NCBI GenBank assembly: GCA_002373815.1
Contig: DFKH01000041.1
Coordinates: forward strand, 1 to 11,749
Direction of reading: 5' to 3'
DNA length: 11,749 bases
From: Alphaproteobacteria bacterium UBA3650
GTDB taxonomy: Bacteria; Pseudomonadota; Alphaproteobacteria; CAAHEQ01; UBA3637
Part shown: piece by piece, positions 5,654-11,749 of the stretch
Numbering within the stretch: position 1 is the first letter of the stretch
How the letters are laid out: each line of letters begins with the position of its first letter
Position numbers and translations under genes: made by a program
Notes under the pieces: model-generated
Databases searched by the model: none
The model's input: the letters and a program-made list of their open reading frames with translations, nothing else
What the model was told of the DNA's origin: nothing

Positions 5654-6661
5654 ATGACAGTAAAAGTTGCTATTAACGGATTTGGTCGTATTGGCCGTTT
5701 GGTGTATCGTGCTTGGTTGGAATCTGGCCGCACAGATGTGGATATCGTTGCCATCAATGATTTGGGTGACGCCTCTGCCAATGCTTATTTGTTAAAATAT
5801 GATTCTGTCCACAGAAAATTGGACATGGACATTCGTGCCGAAGGTGAATACTTGTTGGCAGGTGATAAAAAAACGCGCGTGATTGCTCAAAAAGATCCAA
5901 CACAACTCCCTTGGGGTGAAATGGGCATTGATATCGTGTTTGAATGCACAGGTATCTTTACATCAAAAGAAAAAGCCAAAGTCCATTTGGATGCTGGTGC
6001 AAAACGTGTGTTGGTGTCTGCACCATCTGAAGGTGCTGATAAAACAATCGTGTATGGTGTAAACCAAAACACATTGACAAAGGAAGACTTGGTTGTGTCC
6101 AATGCTTCTTGCACAACAAACTGCTTGGCTCCTGTGGTCTATGTGTTGCAAAAAGCTTTTGGTATTAAACAAGGCTTTATGACGACCATTCACAGCTATA
6201 CAAATGATCAAAAGATTTTGGATCAATTGCATAAGGATTTATATCGCGCTCGTGCTGCTGCAATGAGCATGATTCCAACAAAGACTGGTGCTGCAAAAGC
6301 AATCGGTTTGGTGATGCCAGAATTGGCCGGTAAGTTGGATGGCGTGTCGATTCGCGTGCCAACACCAGATGTGTCTTTAGTGGATGCTAACTTCATTATG
6401 GAAAAAGAAGTAACTGTTGATGAGGTAAATGCCGCTTTGAAAGCTGCCGCAGAAGGAGAATTGAAAGGCATTTTGGGCTACAACACAGAAAAATTGGTCA
6501 GCATTGACTTTACACATGATGCACACTCTTCCACATTTGATGCCAATGGCACAAAAGTGATGGGTGGTACACAATTGCGTGTGATGAGCTGGTACGACAA
6601 CGAATGGGGCTTCTCTAATCGTATGTTGGATACAGCCGTTGCTATGGGCAAATTGCTGTAA
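5654..6661 (+). CDS. gapA: Glyceraldehyde-3-phosphate dehydrogenase, type I
   Basis: The enzyme oxidises and phosphorylates glyceraldehyde-3-phosphate to 1,3-bisphosphoglycerate with NAD+ in cytoplasmic glycolysis. At 335 aa it is full length. Visible features: Rossmann motif INGFGRIGR (residues 7-15), AINDL (33-37) with an aspartate at the position expected for NAD preference, catalytic C153 in SNASCTTNCLAP (149-160), histidine H180 in TTIHSYTNDQ, and the phosphate-binding MIPTKTGAAKA. The C-terminal WYDNEWGFSNRM is also present. HKDLYRARAAA resembles alphaproteobacterial GapA. A GAAAGGA ribosome-binding site precedes the ATG. Its product is the substrate of Pgk, encoded 2.1 kb downstream on the same strand. 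The gene has its own terminator, so it is probably monocistronic. Confidence 0.98.
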   Translation: MTVKVAINGFGRIGRLVYRAWLESGRTDVDIVAINDLGDASANAYLLKYDSVHRKLDMDIRAEGEYLLAGDKKTRVIAQKDPTQLPWGEMGIDIVFECTGIFTSKEKAKVHLDAGAKRVLVSAPSEGADKTIVYGVNQNTLTKEDLVVSNASCTTNCLAPVVYVLQKAFGIKQGFMTTIHSYTNDQKILDQLHKDLYRARAAAMSMIPTKTGAAKAIGLVMPELAGKLDGVSIRVPTPDVSLVDANFIMEKEVTVDEVNAALKAAAEGELKGILGYNTEKLVSIDFTHDAHSSTFDANGTKVMGGTQLRVMSWYDNEWGFSNRMLDTAVAMGKLL

Positions 6662-6681
6662 GCTTACATACATAAAAATAA

Positions 6682-6714
6682 AGGCGTTCCCTCAACATAG
6701 GGGACGCTTTTTTT
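6682..6714 (+). terminator. gapA terminator
   Basis: GCGTTCCCT (6684-6692) pairs with AGGGGACGC (6699-6707), with one G·T pair, and the stem is extended by flanking A/T. A seven-T run (6708-6714) follows. Confidence 0.9.
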
Positions 6715-6733
6715 GTGGATATAAATTTTTTTC

Positions 6734-6790
6734 TTGCAATTTTGTCATAAAAATGTAATAATTGTGTCATAAAAGTGAAATAATTATAAA
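6734..6790 (+). promoter_or_regulatory. Promoter region of the FadL-like gene
   Basis: TTGCAA (6734-6739) with AATAAT 17 bp on, preceded by TGT, is one option. TTGTGT (6762-6767) with TATAAA (6785-6790), also 17 bp apart, is the other. The second has a poor -35 covered by the repeat array, as expected for an activator-dependent promoter. AAAGGAG precedes the ATG. Confidence 0.4.
6742..6785 (+). promoter_or_regulatory. Four 11-bp Pho-box-like half-sites upstream of the FadL-like gene
   Basis: Four abutting 11-mers are seen: TTGTCATAAAA, ATGTAATAATT, GTGTCATAAAA and GTGAAATAATT. Two adjacent 22-bp units (6743-6764 and 6765-6786) match at 19 of 22 positions. The PhoB box is built from CTGTCAT-type 7-mers repeating every 11 bp, so the period and core both fit. 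Half-sites 2 and 4 are degenerate. PhoB control is inference. Confidence 0.45.
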
Positions 6791-6804
6791 ACAAAGGAGA
6801 AAAA

Positions 6805-8022
6805 ATGAAACTTAAAACGACTTTATTTGTGTCATTATTATTGACTTCTACAGCTTCTTGGGCTGGTGGTTATCAATTACAAGAATACTCTGTGACAAAT
6901 GCTGGTCGTGCTTTTGCGGGGGCAGGTATTGTTGGTGACGATTATTCTGCAGTGGCCTTTAACCCCGCGGGTATGACTTTGAGAAAGTCTGGTATGCAAT
7001 TAGGTTCAATGGGAATAGATATACATTCTAATTTAGAAAATGGATCGTTGAGCAATGGTGCGGCGGGTTCAAAAGGTAAATTGCGTAATTTTAAAATAAT
7101 TCCTCATGCTTTTGGACAATATGCTATTTCCGAAAATTGGCGTTTAGGTTTGGGGCTATATGTTCCATTTGGTTTGGGCACATATTACAATAAATCATGG
7201 TTTGGTCGAACACATTCTTTGGTCAGCGAAATTAAAACAATTGATATCAACCCATCGTTGGCATGGAAACCTTTAAAATGGCTGAGTATTGGTGGTGGCT
7301 TCATTTTGGAGCGCATGGAGGCTCGCTTAACAAATACATTGAGCCCTGGAGCAGTAGAGGGAAAATCTGATATGAATGCTGATGGTTGGGGGCATGGTTG
7401 GAACGCTGGTATTATGATTGAGCCCACAAAGACAACGCGTTTGGGGGTGGCTTATCGTTCGCCGATCGTACAAAATATCAAAGGAAAACACCATATTCGG
7501 CATCCTTTGGCTGGTCGTTTAGAAGGTATTAGCAGTACAAAATTGGTGGATCCCGAACATATTCAATTGACGGCATATCAAGAAATTGGTCAATTTGGTT
7601 TATCTGCAATGGCTCGATGGACACGGTGGAGTCGTTTTGACCTACTATCCATTAAATCAACAGCAAGCGGTAGTGTATCGCAAGTTAATGAAAATTGGCG
7701 GAATACATGGACAATTTCGGGCGGTGTTGATTATCGCTATTGTAAAAATTTAACATTTCGCACCGGTTTGGCGTACGATCAAGGTGCTGTAAAAGATCCA
7801 CAACACAGAACAGCTCGTGTGCCGGATGCAAACCGTTGGATTGCCAGCATTGGTGCCAGTTATATGAAAGGTAATTGGCAATTTGATGTCAGTTATTTCC
7901 ATATGTTCTGGTCCAAAGCGCGGGTAAATAGTGTTGCCAATAAAGGAGGAGCATCTGTGATTCGTGGAACATATCATACACAGATTAACAGTGTTGGTTT
8001 GAGCGCACAATATCACTTTTAA
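6805..8022 (+). CDS. FadL/OmpP1/TodX-family outer-membrane protein
   Basis: This 405-aa protein belongs to the FadL family of outer-membrane β-barrels, which let long-chain fatty acids or other hydrophobic compounds enter the cell. Residues 1-20 are a signal peptide ending ASWA before GGYQLQEYS. The family-typical N-terminal segment follows, with NAGRAFAGAGIVGDDYSAVAFNPAGM (32-57), including the NPAGM motif. Repeated amphipathic β-strands fill the rest, and the protein ends in YHF, the terminal aromatic residue used for barrel assembly. Typical FadL length is about 400-450 aa. The real substrate cannot be read from sequence. It sits between gapA and a small membrane-protein gene, with its own promoter region and terminator. 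The Pho-box-like repeats upstream raise the possibility of phosphate control, which would be unusual for this family. Confidence 0.93.
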   Translation: MKLKTTLFVSLLLTSTASWAGGYQLQEYSVTNAGRAFAGAGIVGDDYSAVAFNPAGMTLRKSGMQLGSMGIDIHSNLENGSLSNGAAGSKGKLRNFKIIPHAFGQYAISENWRLGLGLYVPFGLGTYYNKSWFGRTHSLVSEIKTIDINPSLAWKPLKWLSIGGGFILERMEARLTNTLSPGAVEGKSDMNADGWGHGWNAGIMIEPTKTTRLGVAYRSPIVQNIKGKHHIRHPLAGRLEGISSTKLVDPEHIQLTAYQEIGQFGLSAMARWTRWSRFDLLSIKSTASGSVSQVNENWRNTWTISGGVDYRYCKNLTFRTGLAYDQGAVKDPQHRTARVPDANRWIASIGASYMKGNWQFDVSYFHMFWSKARVNSVANKGGASVIRGTYHTQINSVGLSAQYHF

Positions 8023-8041
8023 TATAAAGTAGCACGAAGTA

Positions 8042-8072
8042 ACACCCCTGATTTTTTTCAGGGGTGTTTTTT
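8042..8072 (+). terminator. Terminator of the FadL-like gene
   Basis: ACACCCCTGA (8042-8051) pairs perfectly with TCAGGGGTGT (8058-8067). The loop is T-only and a six-T run (8067-8072) follows. Confidence 0.93.
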
Positions 8073-8075
8073 GTG

Positions 8076-8104
8076 TTGACATAAGATGCAATGCATTGTA
8101 TTCT
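8076..8104 (+). promoter_or_regulatory. Predicted promoter of the 170-aa membrane-protein gene
   Basis: TTGACA (8076-8081), 17 bp and TATTCT (8099-8104) start only 4 bp after the preceding terminator. A perfect 10-bp palindrome, CAATGCATTG (8089-8098), fills the spacer next to the -10. Confidence 0.6.
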
Positions 8105-8130
8105 AGAAGAGAAAAAATAAAGGAGGTAAC

Positions 8131-8643
8131 ATGAAAAAACTTGTTCAAGATGTCTTTATGGTTTCATATTTAAAGAATGTTGGGGCCCGTCGGTTGTGCC
8201 TTGTGTTGGGTGTGTTGTTGGCACTTGTGCCAGCTTGTTTATTTGCAACCAAATTATATGTGAGTGAGCATACAAATTTACGTGATGCGGTTGTATTCGG
8301 TTCAACAAAACAACAACGTTTGATTTTCAAAAATTATCCATATAAATGTAATTTCTGCGATTTGGAAACAGATTTTGAACGGTGGCGTTCTAAATTTGGC
8401 TCATGGAAACATACTAAGGATCTACAAAATACAGATTGTTCAAGGTTAAGAGATTCTGCTAGTTGTTACAGTGCTCGCAAATATTTGGCACAAAAAGTAA
8501 AAGTGAGTTATTTTGATTTTGCTGCCTTTGCGTATTTGATATATGCATTTCTTTTGTTCTATGTGCCTTTTGTGTTAGCGTGTGCTGTTCAATGGATTTT
8601 GGATGGTTTCAAGCAAAACGAATCTGTGAAGAAAAAGAAGTAA
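8131..8643 (+). CDS. Hypothetical two-helix membrane protein with periplasmic cysteine motif
   Basis: I do not recognise this 170-aa protein. It has two hydrophobic helices, about residues 22-42 and 129-155, with positive residues at both ends (KNVGARR before helix 1, and a KKKK C-terminus). The likely topology puts both termini in the cytoplasm and a loop of about 85 residues in the periplasm. That loop holds a CxxC motif (CNFC, 73-76) plus C103 and C112, so disulfides or metal binding are possible. The CxxC is not in a thioredoxin-like setting. The ribosome-binding site AAAGGAGG is very strong. The gene is flanked by terminators on both sides, so it is an independent unit between the FadL-like gene and pgk. 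Confidence 0.75.
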   Translation: MKKLVQDVFMVSYLKNVGARRLCLVLGVLLALVPACLFATKLYVSEHTNLRDAVVFGSTKQQRLIFKNYPYKCNFCDLETDFERWRSKFGSWKHTKDLQNTDCSRLRDSASCYSARKYLAQKVKVSYFDFAAFAYLIYAFLLFYVPFVLACAVQWILDGFKQNESVKKKK

Positions 8644-8660
8644 AATTTGTGTGTGAGAAT

Positions 8661-8693
8661 AAACACCCCTGAAAAATCGGGGGTGTTTTTTTT
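8661..8693 (+). terminator. Terminator of the 170-aa membrane-protein gene
   Basis: AAACACCCC (8661-8669) pairs with GGGGTGTTT (8680-8688), and a T run reaches 8693. Its 5' arm shares AACACCCCTGA with the terminator at 8042. Confidence 0.9.
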
Positions 8694-8703
8694 AGGATTT
8701 TTC

Positions 8704-8732
8704 TTGATTTTTTTGTAAAAAAAGATTAGAAA
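8704..8732 (+). promoter_or_regulatory. Weak predicted pgk promoter
   Basis: TTGATT (8704-8709), 17 bp and TAGAAA (8727-8732) are the best candidates in this very A/T-rich stretch. An AAAGGAAAG ribosome-binding site precedes the ATG. Confidence 0.35.
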
Positions 8733-8772
8733 TAAAAGCACGATTTATTTTAACAAAAGAAAGGAAAGAAAA

Positions 8773-9957
8773 ATGTTTAAAACTTTGGATGATTTTGATT
8801 TTAATGGTAAGACAGTTTTTATTCGCGCGGACTTGAATGTGCCCGCTAAGGATGGTCAAATCACAGATACAACCCGTATTGATCGTTTCGTGCCGACCTT
8901 AAAATATGTTGTAGAACATGGTGGTAAAGCCGTTGTGGCCAGCCATTTTGGTCGTCCAAAGGGGCAAAAGAATCCAGAATTTTCTATGGCTTTTTTGGCG
9001 CCTGCGTTGGAAAAAGCAGCTGGTGTGACTGTTAAATTTATTGATGATTGTGTGGGTGAGGGGCGTGATGCCGCTGTCAAAGCTATGCAACCAGGTGAAG
9101 TTGTGTTGTTAGAAAACTTGCGTTTTTACGCTGGTGAAGAAGCCAATGATCGTGAGTTTGCTGAAAGTTTGGCTCATGGGATGGATATTTATATCAATGA
9201 TGCGTTCTCAACCGCTCACCGCGCCCATGCTTCCACAGAAGGGATGGCTCACTTATTGCCTAATGGTGCTGGTCGTTTGATGCAAGAAGAATTAGAGGCT
9301 TTGGATAAGGCTTTGGGTAATCCTGTTCATCCAGCAGTTGCTTTGGTAGGTGGTAGTAAAGTTTCCACAAAGTTGGATTTGCTTGGTAACCTCGTTAAAA
9401 AGGTGGACTACTTGTTGATTGGTGGCGGAATGGCACATACTTTCTTGGCTGCACAAGGTATTCCAATGGGGGAAGGTTCTTTGGTGGAGCCCGATATGAT
9501 TGATACGGCTAAAAACATTTTGGCCAATGCGGGTGCTTGCAAGATTGTGTTGCCTGTGGATTTAGTGTGGGCAGATGCCTTTGCTGAGGGACAAGAAGCA
9601 CACACAGCCGATGTCAATGCTTTGCCTGCAGGCAAGCCTTTGTTGGACATTGGCGAAAAATCTGTGGCTGCCTTTGCGGATGTGATTAAAAATGCCAAAA
9701 CATTGATTTGGAATGGCCCTGTGGGTGCCTTTGAAATCAAGCCATTTGACAAAGCCACAAACGAAATTGCCAAAGTCGTGGCTGATCAAACAAAGGCTGG
9801 TGCTTTGACATCTGTTGCGGGTGGTGGTGACACCGTTTCAGCCCTGAAAAAAGCGGGTGTGAAAGCCGATATGACCTATGTCTCTGCTGCCGGTGGTGCG
9901 TTCTTGGAATGGATGGAAGGTAAATCTTTACCCGGTGTAGCTATTTTGGAGAAATAA
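8773..9957 (+). CDS. pgk: Phosphoglycerate kinase
   Basis: The enzyme transfers the acyl phosphate of 1,3-bisphosphoglycerate to ADP, giving ATP and 3-phosphoglycerate, and acts directly after GapA in glycolysis. It is 394 aa, the normal length. Visible motifs: RADLNVP (18-24), HFGRPKG (58-64) and ENLRF (114-118) with other substrate-binding residues of the N-domain; DIYINDAFSTAHRAHAS (138-154); VGGSKVSTK (192-200); and in the nucleotide-binding C-domain NGPVGAFE (314-321) and the glycine loop AGGGDT (349-354). All key motifs are intact. The start is fixed by an AAAGGAAAG ribosome-binding site. It has its own terminator and is separated from gapA by two unrelated genes. Confidence 0.98.
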   Translation: MFKTLDDFDFNGKTVFIRADLNVPAKDGQITDTTRIDRFVPTLKYVVEHGGKAVVASHFGRPKGQKNPEFSMAFLAPALEKAAGVTVKFIDDCVGEGRDAAVKAMQPGEVVLLENLRFYAGEEANDREFAESLAHGMDIYINDAFSTAHRAHASTEGMAHLLPNGAGRLMQEELEALDKALGNPVHPAVALVGGSKVSTKLDLLGNLVKKVDYLLIGGGMAHTFLAAQGIPMGEGSLVEPDMIDTAKNILANAGACKIVLPVDLVWADAFAEGQEAHTADVNALPAGKPLLDIGEKSVAAFADVIKNAKTLIWNGPVGAFEIKPFDKATNEIAKVVADQTKAGALTSVAGGGDTVSALKKAGVKADMTYVSAAGGAFLEWMEGKSLPGVAILEK

Positions 9958-9975
9958 ATATATCCACACAATCGT

Positions 9976-10005
9976 AAAAGCCCTGCAGAGATGTGGGGCT
10001 TTTTT
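9976..10005 (+). terminator. pgk terminator
   Basis: AAAAGCCC (9976-9983) pairs with GGGCTTTT (9996-10003 approximately, within GGGGCTTTT). The stem continues weakly through TGCA/TGTG to a GAGA loop, and a T run follows. Confidence 0.88.
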
Positions 10006-10027
10006 GTATTTGACGACAATAAAAAAC

Positions 10028-10056
10028 TTGACATAATTTTGTGAATTTGCTATACT
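10028..10056 (+). promoter_or_regulatory. Strong extended -10 promoter of the 417-aa gene
   Basis: TTGACA (10028-10033), 17 bp and TATACT (10051-10056) preceded by TGC (10048-10050). GGAGG (10079-10083) is the ribosome-binding site, 6 nt before the ATG at 10090. Confidence 0.75.
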
Positions 10057-10089
10057 GCTACCTAGTGAAATTTTTTACGGAGGTTTGTT

Positions 10090-11343
10090 ATGCCTGAAGA
10101 AAACAAACACAATAATCCTAATAAGAAAGACGATAATAAAAAGGGACTTGAGCCAGATTTTTTGTGGACGGATGTTTATCGTTTGGGGGCTAATTCTTGT
10201 GAAATTTTGCCAGCTGCAAAAACACAAAATCGTGTTTTGAATGAATTGTTACCACGCCGTAAAAAGTCCTATTCATTGCCGGAATGGTTTATGGAACAAA
10301 AGATGCAAGATAATGAAGATTTGCTGTATTCTTTGTGTGGCGTTGTTCATCCAGCAGAAGGAGAGATGCTTTTCCATTATGTTCATCGTTGGCAAAAAGA
10401 TTTAATTAATGAAAAACAAAAAGGTTTTTCTTTTGATGAAGATGATGAAAGACCTCGGATTATATCTGTACCCAAAGCAACTATACAAAATTTTTTGGCT
10501 GATCCGCATCGTGTCGAATTTATGTTGGAAAATCATGAAAATTTATTACTTCGTTTAGGTGCCGTAAAAAAGACACTCACACAATTGGCTGATGCTTTGT
10601 ATATAGAAGGTGTTCACCATGATAAAGGGGCATGGGAAAGTGCAATGGATGAATTGGTGGGACAGTATGAATTTCCAGACAAAGCTTCTTTGCCACAAGA
10701 TGAAAAGACGTGTTGGTTGTGGATGAGTAAAATGACCGCTCCAATTAAGAATAATTTATGGCACTTAAATTTAAATACAACGCAATCTGCCGTGGAAAAA
10801 TTTAATTGGTTTCGAATTCACAAAAGTTTTGCCGATCTTTTGGATTTTTCTGATCATCCTGTTTGTACTCAACGTATAAATGGTAAGTTAGAAAAAACTT
10901 TGGTGCCATGGATGGCGGCTAAAATTTTAATGACGGCACAGTTTTTGGTGAAGAATGGATTTTTGGATAGCGATGCTTTACAAGAAGCGATGAATATGTC
11001 AAAAGAAGAACGTGTTACTTATGAAAGCAATTTGAAAAGGTATGTTGTTTCTGCTTTTGCTGTGGATTTATGTAAGTCTGCTCCAGATAATGAAACGTTA
11101 CATAGTATGTGGAGAGGTTTTACAAATTATTTCACTCCTATTTTGAGCCAAACAGGAGTTCCTGTTTTGAATGAGATTTTAGCGGCTCAAAAGAATAAAA
11201 AGGGTGATGTTACTTGGAATGGCATTATTAATGTGGCATTTTATCCTAAAAATACAGAAGTGGTGCAAACGAAAACTGAGCAAAAGGCAGAAGTGTTTCA
11301 CAGGGTAAAACCTAATCGTCCAGATTCTGATTTATCTAGGTAA
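10090..11343 (+). CDS. Hypothetical cytoplasmic protein, 417 aa
   Basis: I do not recognise this protein. It has no signal peptide or membrane helix. The first 20 residues (MPEENKHNNPNKKDDNKK) are polar and probably disordered, and so are the last 25 or so. Between them lies a mainly helical, tryptophan-rich body (PEWFMEQKM, CWLWMSKM and FNWFRIHKSF). I see no nucleotide-binding, zinc-binding or catalytic motif. Cysteines are scattered. The strong promoter and ribosome-binding site argue for real and perhaps substantial expression. No GC-rich terminator follows the stop, so transcripts may run into nifJ, though nifJ has its own promoter candidate. Any link to pyruvate metabolism is only positional. 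Confidence 0.75.
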   Translation: MPEENKHNNPNKKDDNKKGLEPDFLWTDVYRLGANSCEILPAAKTQNRVLNELLPRRKKSYSLPEWFMEQKMQDNEDLLYSLCGVVHPAEGEMLFHYVHRWQKDLINEKQKGFSFDEDDERPRIISVPKATIQNFLADPHRVEFMLENHENLLLRLGAVKKTLTQLADALYIEGVHHDKGAWESAMDELVGQYEFPDKASLPQDEKTCWLWMSKMTAPIKNNLWHLNLNTTQSAVEKFNWFRIHKSFADLLDFSDHPVCTQRINGKLEKTLVPWMAAKILMTAQFLVKNGFLDSDALQEAMNMSKEERVTYESNLKRYVVSAFAVDLCKSAPDNETLHSMWRGFTNYFTPILSQTGVPVLNEILAAQKNKKGDVTWNGIINVAFYPKNTEVVQTKTEQKAEVFHRVKPNRPDSDLSR

Positions 11344-11395
11344 TTTATTTACAAATATTTTTTATTCTTTTGATATAAAAATATAGCTAAGGGGC

Positions 11396-11424
11396 TTGCA
11401 TTTTCCATAAAAAAGTTGTATAAA
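11396..11424 (+). promoter_or_regulatory. Predicted nifJ promoter
   Basis: TTGCAT (11396-11401), 17 bp and TATAAA (11419-11424). The ribosome-binding site AAAGGA (11442-11447) lies 6 nt before the ATG at 11454. Confidence 0.55.
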
Positions 11425-11453
11425 AAGCTTATCAATTTTTGAAAGGAAAAAAT

Positions 11454-11749
11454 ATGTCTAAAACAAAAATGCTTGATGCAAACGAAGCCGCTGCGACAGT
11501 GGCTTATAAGTTAAATGAACTTTCTATTATTTATCCAATTACGCCATCATCCCCCATGGGCGAATGGGCAGACGCTTGGGCGGCCGGTAAGCAAACAAAT
11601 ATTTGGGGTAAGGTGCCTGAAGTGTTGGAAATGCAATCTGAAGCTGGTGCCATTGGTGCGGTGCATGGCGCATTGCAAGCTGGATCAATGACAACAACTT
11701 ATACCGCTTCTCAAGGTTTGTTATTGATGATTCCCAATATGTACAAGAT
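11454..11749 (+). CDS. nifJ: Pyruvate:ferredoxin/flavodoxin oxidoreductase, N-terminal fragment cut by window edge
   Basis: The full enzyme is normally about 1170-1200 aa, with thiamine diphosphate and Fe-S clusters. It oxidatively decarboxylates pyruvate to acetyl-CoA and passes electrons to ferredoxin or flavodoxin. Only 98 complete codons lie in the window. They show the family N-terminus MLDANEAAATVAYKLNE, then YPITPSSPMGEWADAWAAGKQ and IWGKVPEVLEMQSEAGAIGAVHGALQAGSMTTTYTASQGLLLMIPNMYK. The YPITPSS segment and the EMQSEAGAIGAVHGAL stretch are characteristic of the pyruvate-binding N-terminal domain. The ATG has a good ribosome-binding site and promoter. Its presence suggests anaerobic or low-oxygen pyruvate metabolism, downstream of the glycolytic genes in this window. 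Confidence 0.95.
   Translation, partial: MSKTKMLDANEAAATVAYKLNELSIIYPITPSSPMGEWADAWAAGKQTNIWGKVPEVLEMQSEAGAIGAVHGALQAGSMTTTYTASQGLLLMIPNMYK

Noticed and set aside
1..11749. CRISPR array, tRNA, rRNA, insertion sequence or phage genes
   Set aside because: I found no regularly spaced repeats, tRNA cloverleaf, rRNA segment, transposase or phage protein in the reading frames or intergenic stretches.

Overview
The window is AT-rich DNA from a Gram-negative (diderm) bacterium. Outer-membrane β-barrel, periplasmic murein-enzyme and Mur-ligase genes show the cell envelope type. The GapA and Pgk sequences read like alphaproteobacterial ones. The start of a pyruvate:ferredoxin/flavodoxin oxidoreductase gene (nifJ) at the right edge points to anaerobic or microaerophilic metabolism. 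An uncultured low-GC, host- or gut-associated alphaproteobacterium would fit, but that placement is inference. No tRNA, rRNA, insertion sequence, phage gene or CRISPR array is visible.

Layout, left to right. (1) 1-1289, minus strand: a MurC-like Mur ligase cut by the left edge. Its promoter overlaps, face to face, the promoter of a plus-strand pair. (2) 1376-3759: a secreted, very acidic cysteine-containing protein of unknown function, followed at once by a Slt-type soluble lytic transglycosylase. This is probably one transcription unit. (3) 3744-4632, minus strand: two unrecognised genes, a 197-aa soluble protein and a 74-aa charged helical protein, each with its own near-consensus promoter. 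(4) 4682-5540, plus strand: a strong promoter, a roughly 200-nt structured leader ending in an intrinsic terminator, then a secreted cysteine-rich repeat protein. The layout is that of a premature-termination (attenuator or riboswitch-like) control. (5) 5654-9957: gapA, a FadL-family outer-membrane protein, a small cysteine-containing membrane protein and pgk. All are plus strand and each has its own promoter and terminator. (6) 10090-11343: an unrecognised 417-aa cytoplasmic protein behind a consensus promoter. (7) 11454 to the right edge: the N-terminal 98 residues of NifJ.

Functionally the window combines the lower half of glycolysis (GapA and Pgk) with pyruvate oxidation (NifJ) and envelope biology (a Mur ligase, a lytic transglycosylase, a FadL-like barrel and several secreted or membrane proteins of unknown role). 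The most notable unexplained signals are the structured leader before the cysteine-rich gene, and four 11-bp-spaced Pho-box-like half-sites immediately upstream of the FadL-like gene.
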